This document shows positions 19,843-22,119 of a stretch of DNA of 22,119 bases, in pieces. The stretch comes from a virus. The stretch is taken from positions 1-22,119 of the IMG/VR virus record IMGVR_UViG_3300008263_000056. The stretch is one strand, 5' to 3'. The translations under genes and the position numbers were made by a program. Under the pieces are notes generated by a model. That model did no database searches. It saw only the letters and a program-made list of their open reading frames with translations, and was not told the origin of the DNA. The first letter of the stretch is position 1. Every line of letters begins with the position of its first letter.

Positions 19843-20391
19843 ATGAGCAATCCTCATCTCGAATCGCACGTTTTCGTTACTATTTACCAAGACGCCGTAG
19901 AACTGAAAGCGGAGTCTGAAAAGGCTGGACGCCCTATTTTTAAGGATATCCCATTTATCCGTATCACCATTCCCGGCGATACAAACAACATCATTGAGCG
20001 CAAACTTACTGAGCAAGACAAACACAAATACCCCCGCGCATGGGCTGAGTACGAGCGCGGCGAGACCCAAGGCTTTACCGGTACGCCCTTGGAGCAGTGG
20101 ACGCAGATTACCCGCGCACAGGTCAAAGAGTCCAAGTATTTTGAGTGCCACACTGTAGAGCAGCTCGCCGGACTGACTGATAACCATTGTCAAAAAATGG
20201 GCATGGGCTTTCGTGAACTTCGCGAGAAGGCCAAGGCTTATTTGGGTGTCGCAGAATCCACCGCAGCGGCAACAGCTCAGGCACTGGAAAACGAGAAACT
20301 GCGCCAAGAGATGGCAGAGCTTCGCGCCATGATCGCAGAAGGCGCGGACAAGAAAGTGGGACGCCCACGGAAAGAAACGGCTGAAACATGA
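19843..20391 (+). CDS. Conserved phage protein with C-terminal coiled coil
   Basis: The 182-residue product begins with a beta-like part (HVFVTIYQDAVELKAESEKA, then IPFIRITIPGDTNNIIERKL). It goes on with GFTGTPLEQWTQITRAQVKE and HTVEQLAGLTDNHCQKMGMG, and ends with FRELREKAKAYL and a Glu/Ala coiled coil with a basic tip (KKVGRPRKETAE). The GTPLEQW and TVEQLAxL segments are familiar from late-region phage proteins of unknown role. The VEQLAGL part resembles a short helix-hairpin-helix. Position suggests a head-completion or accessory role. Confidence 0.75.
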   Translation: MSNPHLESHVFVTIYQDAVELKAESEKAGRPIFKDIPFIRITIPGDTNNIIERKLTEQDKHKYPRAWAEYERGETQGFTGTPLEQWTQITRAQVKESKYFECHTVEQLAGLTDNHCQKMGMGFRELREKAKAYLGVAESTAAATAQALENEKLRQEMAELRAMIAEGADKKVGRPRKETAET

Positions 20392-20591
20392 CACTAATCC
20401 AGCTTATCCAACAAGTATGCGATGAACTCGCAATCAATCGACCCACTGTTATCGTGGACACGACTGACCCGCAGACACGTCAAATGTCTGCATTGTTGTA
20501 TCGGCTGGGTAACGACCTTGTAAAGCAGTTTGAGTGGCAGCGGCTGAATAAGGAGTACATCCTTCAGACCGTGACAACGCCACGCAAGTAA
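20388..20591 (+). CDS. Head-tail adaptor (gp4-like), N-terminal part of split gene
   Basis: The 67-residue product (LIQLIQQVCDELAINRPTVI, then LLYRLGNDLVKQFEWQRLNK, EYILQTVTT) matches the front of phage gp4-like adaptor proteins, which normally run about 200-260 residues and bridge portal and tail. It stops at a TAA at 20589-20591. The rest of the family continues in the next ORF in the -1 frame. It starts in an ATGA overlap. Whether this is a broken gene, two working peptides or a frameshift site is open. Confidence 0.7.
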   Translation: MTLIQLIQQVCDELAINRPTVIVDTTDPQTRQMSALLYRLGNDLVKQFEWQRLNKEYILQTVTTPRK

Positions 20592-20593
20592 CA

Positions 20594-21157
20594 ATGAACA
20601 TGCCATCCACGGCTTCAGGCACTGTGACGCTGCAATTCTCTCAGGTGCAATACAACCTGCCCTCAGATTGGGATAGGGAGATTCCGCAGACTGAGTGGGA
20701 CAGAACAAACCGCTGGCCTTTGATGGGGCCACAGTCCGCGCAGGATTGGCAGTCGTTCAAGTCCGGTATTGTGTACGCTGGCCCCCGTGAGCGATTCCGT
20801 ATTCTTGGCAACACCTATGCAATCAATCCTCCACCGCCTAACGGACTGGTTTTTGGTTTTGAGTATATTTCTAAGGCATGGATTTACTCTGCTGGCGGCG
20901 TGGCTCAGACAGCATTCGCTTCTGACAGTGATACCTTTATCTTCACTGACAGCCTTCTTATTACTGGCCTCAAAACACAATGGAAAATGGCTAAGGGATT
21001 GGATGCCAGTTTTGACCTAGCAGAATTCCGCAGTCTTTTGGAAAGCAACAAAGCGCAGGATAAGAGCTATCCTAAATTGTCACTTTCCCCTGTTGGAAGT
21101 ACCGTATTGATGACCACAATGAACCTACCCGATGGCGGGTTCGGAGGAATCGTCTAA
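20594..21157 (+). CDS. Head-tail adaptor (gp4-like), C-terminal part of split gene
   Basis: The 187-residue product contains SQVQYNLPSDWDREIPQTEW and RWPLMGPQSAQDWQSFKSGI, then GPRERFRILGNTYAINPPPP and VFGFEYISKAWIYSAGG. These are the middle and end of gp4-like adaptor proteins. The ATG at 20594 comes three bases after the first base of the run beyond the TAA of the N-terminal part, with only two bases between the ORFs. In-frame codons upstream of this ATG (from 20552) still look family-like just before it (ATQVTMNMP), so the break is recent or bridged. The stop overlaps the next ATG (TAATG). Confidence 0.75.
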   Translation: MNMPSTASGTVTLQFSQVQYNLPSDWDREIPQTEWDRTNRWPLMGPQSAQDWQSFKSGIVYAGPRERFRILGNTYAINPPPPNGLVFGFEYISKAWIYSAGGVAQTAFASDSDTFIFTDSLLITGLKTQWKMAKGLDASFDLAEFRSLLESNKAQDKSYPKLSLSPVGSTVLMTTMNLPDGGFGGIV

Positions 21158-21423
21158 TGGACAAACAAGCCATCATCAAAGCACTGCGAGACACAACACA
21201 AAGCGCGTCTAACTCAGTCGCTGAGACTGCATCGCTTCCTATTGACGCCATAACATGGGCACTTCGTAAAGCTGGCCTAGACATTAAAAACCCTGTTGGC
21301 GGCTCTGATTGGATGGCCCAAAATGGACTAACCACTCCAGTGCAGGAAGGCGTGCCAAAGATGGCGGGTGAAGTTATCGGCAACCTACTGCCCACAATGG
21401 CGCTCACCAAGGTTATGAAATGA
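21157..21423 (+). CDS. Small conserved late phage protein
   Basis: The 88-residue product reads QAIIKALRDTTQSASNSVAE, SLPIDAITWALRKAGLDI, NPVGGSDWMAQNGLTTPVQE and ends AGEVIGNLLPTMAL. I recall the DAIxWxLRKAG and PVGGSDWM pattern in proteins encoded near adaptor and neck genes of betaproteobacterial phages, with unknown role. It joins both neighbours by overlapping stop and start codons, so it is translated with them. Confidence 0.8.
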   Translation: MDKQAIIKALRDTTQSASNSVAETASLPIDAITWALRKAGLDIKNPVGGSDWMAQNGLTTPVQEGVPKMAGEVIGNLLPTMALTKVMK

Positions 21424-22119
21424 AAGCCACAGCAACATCCATACCCGCATGCGTTGGAGGATTGAACGATAGAGACGGTATCGCAGAGATGCCGCCTAGT
21501 GATGCTGTCATTCTCGAAAACTGGTGGCCGTATCCCTCTTACCTTGGAATCCGCAAAGGCAGTAGCTCACACGTTACCGGACTGCCTTCTACCGTCGAAA
21601 CGCTTGTAGAGTATCTGCCCACTACGGGCGGCTCCACCCTTTTCGCAGCGGCTGGCACTTCGTTCTACAACGTCACCACGGCAGGCGCGGTGGGCGCAGC
21701 GGTACAGACTGGCCTAGCCAATGCAAGGTGGGAACATGCCCAGATCACGACACCGGGCGGTTCTTTCCTATATCTTGTTAACGGAGTTGATAAGCCTCGT
21801 TTGTGGAATGGCACAGCATGGACTTCGATTGACGGGGTTTCTACTCCGGCGATCACGGGTGTAACCACAACCCTCCTAGCCCATGCGCAGCTATTCAAAA
21901 ACCGGCTTTTCTTCGTGGAGAAAAACTCCATGCGGGCTTGGTATCTGCCGGTTAACTCCGTGGGCGGCGCGGCTTCGCAACTTGACCTTGGTTCGGTTTT
22001 CCGTCTGGGTGGCTTTATCCAAGCCTGCTACACATGGACAATTGACGCCGGTTCGGGTTCGGATGATCATTTTGTGGTGCTGTCTAGTAACGGGGAAGTG
22101 GCTGTCTACTCAGGGGCAG
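21420..22119 (+). CDS. Neck/tail structural protein, N-terminal part (cut by window edge)
   Basis: The frame opens at an ATG overlapping the previous TGA and runs off the right edge; 233 residues are visible. It contains VGGLNDRDGIAEMPPSDAVI, LENWWPYPSYLGIRKGSSSH, TLFAAAGTSFYNVTTAGAVG and later AQLFKNRLFFVEKNSMRAWY, then FVVLSSNGEVAVYSG. I recognise this as a common phage virion protein built of short beta blades, located after gp4-like adaptors. By position it resembles P22 gp10-type stabilisation or stopper proteins; that role is inferred. Confidence 0.85.
   Translation, partial: MKATATSIPACVGGLNDRDGIAEMPPSDAVILENWWPYPSYLGIRKGSSSHVTGLPSTVETLVEYLPTTGGSTLFAAAGTSFYNVTTAGAVGAAVQTGLANARWEHAQITTPGGSFLYLVNGVDKPRLWNGTAWTSIDGVSTPAITGVTTTLLAHAQLFKNRLFFVEKNSMRAWYLPVNSVGGAASQLDLGSVFRLGGFIQACYTWTIDAGSGSDDHFVVLSSNGEVAVYSGA

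Noticed and set aside
19744-20394. A 216-codon minus-strand frame opposite the 182-residue gene
   Set aside because: Cys/Phe/Leu-rich product, typical of an accidental opposite-strand frame over a charged protein; it also covers a terminator hairpin.
1-22119. CRISPR arrays, insertion sequences, integrase or attachment sites
   Set aside because: No regularly spaced repeats, transposase-like frames or integrase motifs were seen in the window.

Overview
The window is part of a tailed double-stranded DNA phage or prophage. The early/middle gene block runs from 1 to about 8.8 kb and the virion (late) genes from about 9.3 kb to the end. Every convincing gene lies on the + strand. The host is not shown directly. 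Gene families, near-balanced base composition and gene style resemble phages and prophages of Betaproteobacteria (Burkholderiales, Comamonadaceae-like); this is an inference from remembered family patterns, not a search. The virion genes suggest a podovirus-like, P22-type particle: a 730-residue portal, a scaffold, a HK97-fold-type coat, a gp4-like head-tail adaptor and a neck/stabilisation-type protein. No integrase or lysis gene is visible.

Region 1 (1-4.9 kb) starts with the C-terminal end of a probable replication protein followed by a DUF6475-like protein, an arrangement like lambda O-P. Then come many very small genes, mostly joined by ATGA stop/start overlaps, some with zinc-knuckle or Ea22-like parts, ending in a RusA-type Holliday junction resolvase. 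Region 2 (4.9-8.8 kb) holds an AT-rich HNH homing-type endonuclease inserted directly before ninB, a YbcO-like Cys/His protein, several unknown phage genes, a small helix-turn-helix protein and a 67-codon gene that has its own promoter-like site and terminator.

Four copies of a 19-base box, each followed at exactly 17 bases by a -10-like hexamer, lie at 841, 2123, 4895 and 8544. Each sits at the 3' end of one gene and 61-103 bases before the next. I read them as a family of phage promoters or operators. They are the most interesting regulatory signal here.

Region 3 (8.84-9.26 kb) is about 420 bases without a credible gene but rich in complementary segments, just before the packaging genes. 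It could be a pac/cos region, a late leader or a structured RNA.

Region 4 (9.26-22.1 kb) is the late block: a small ORF, small and large terminase, a repeat protein, portal, a beta-rich structural protein, three small proteins, an SGNH-hydrolase virion protein, scaffold, major capsid protein, a probable capsid accessory protein, a conserved unknown protein, an adaptor gene split into two frames, a small conserved protein and the start of a neck/tail protein cut by the window edge. UUCG hairpins after the coat and accessory genes probably tune their expression relative to downstream genes.
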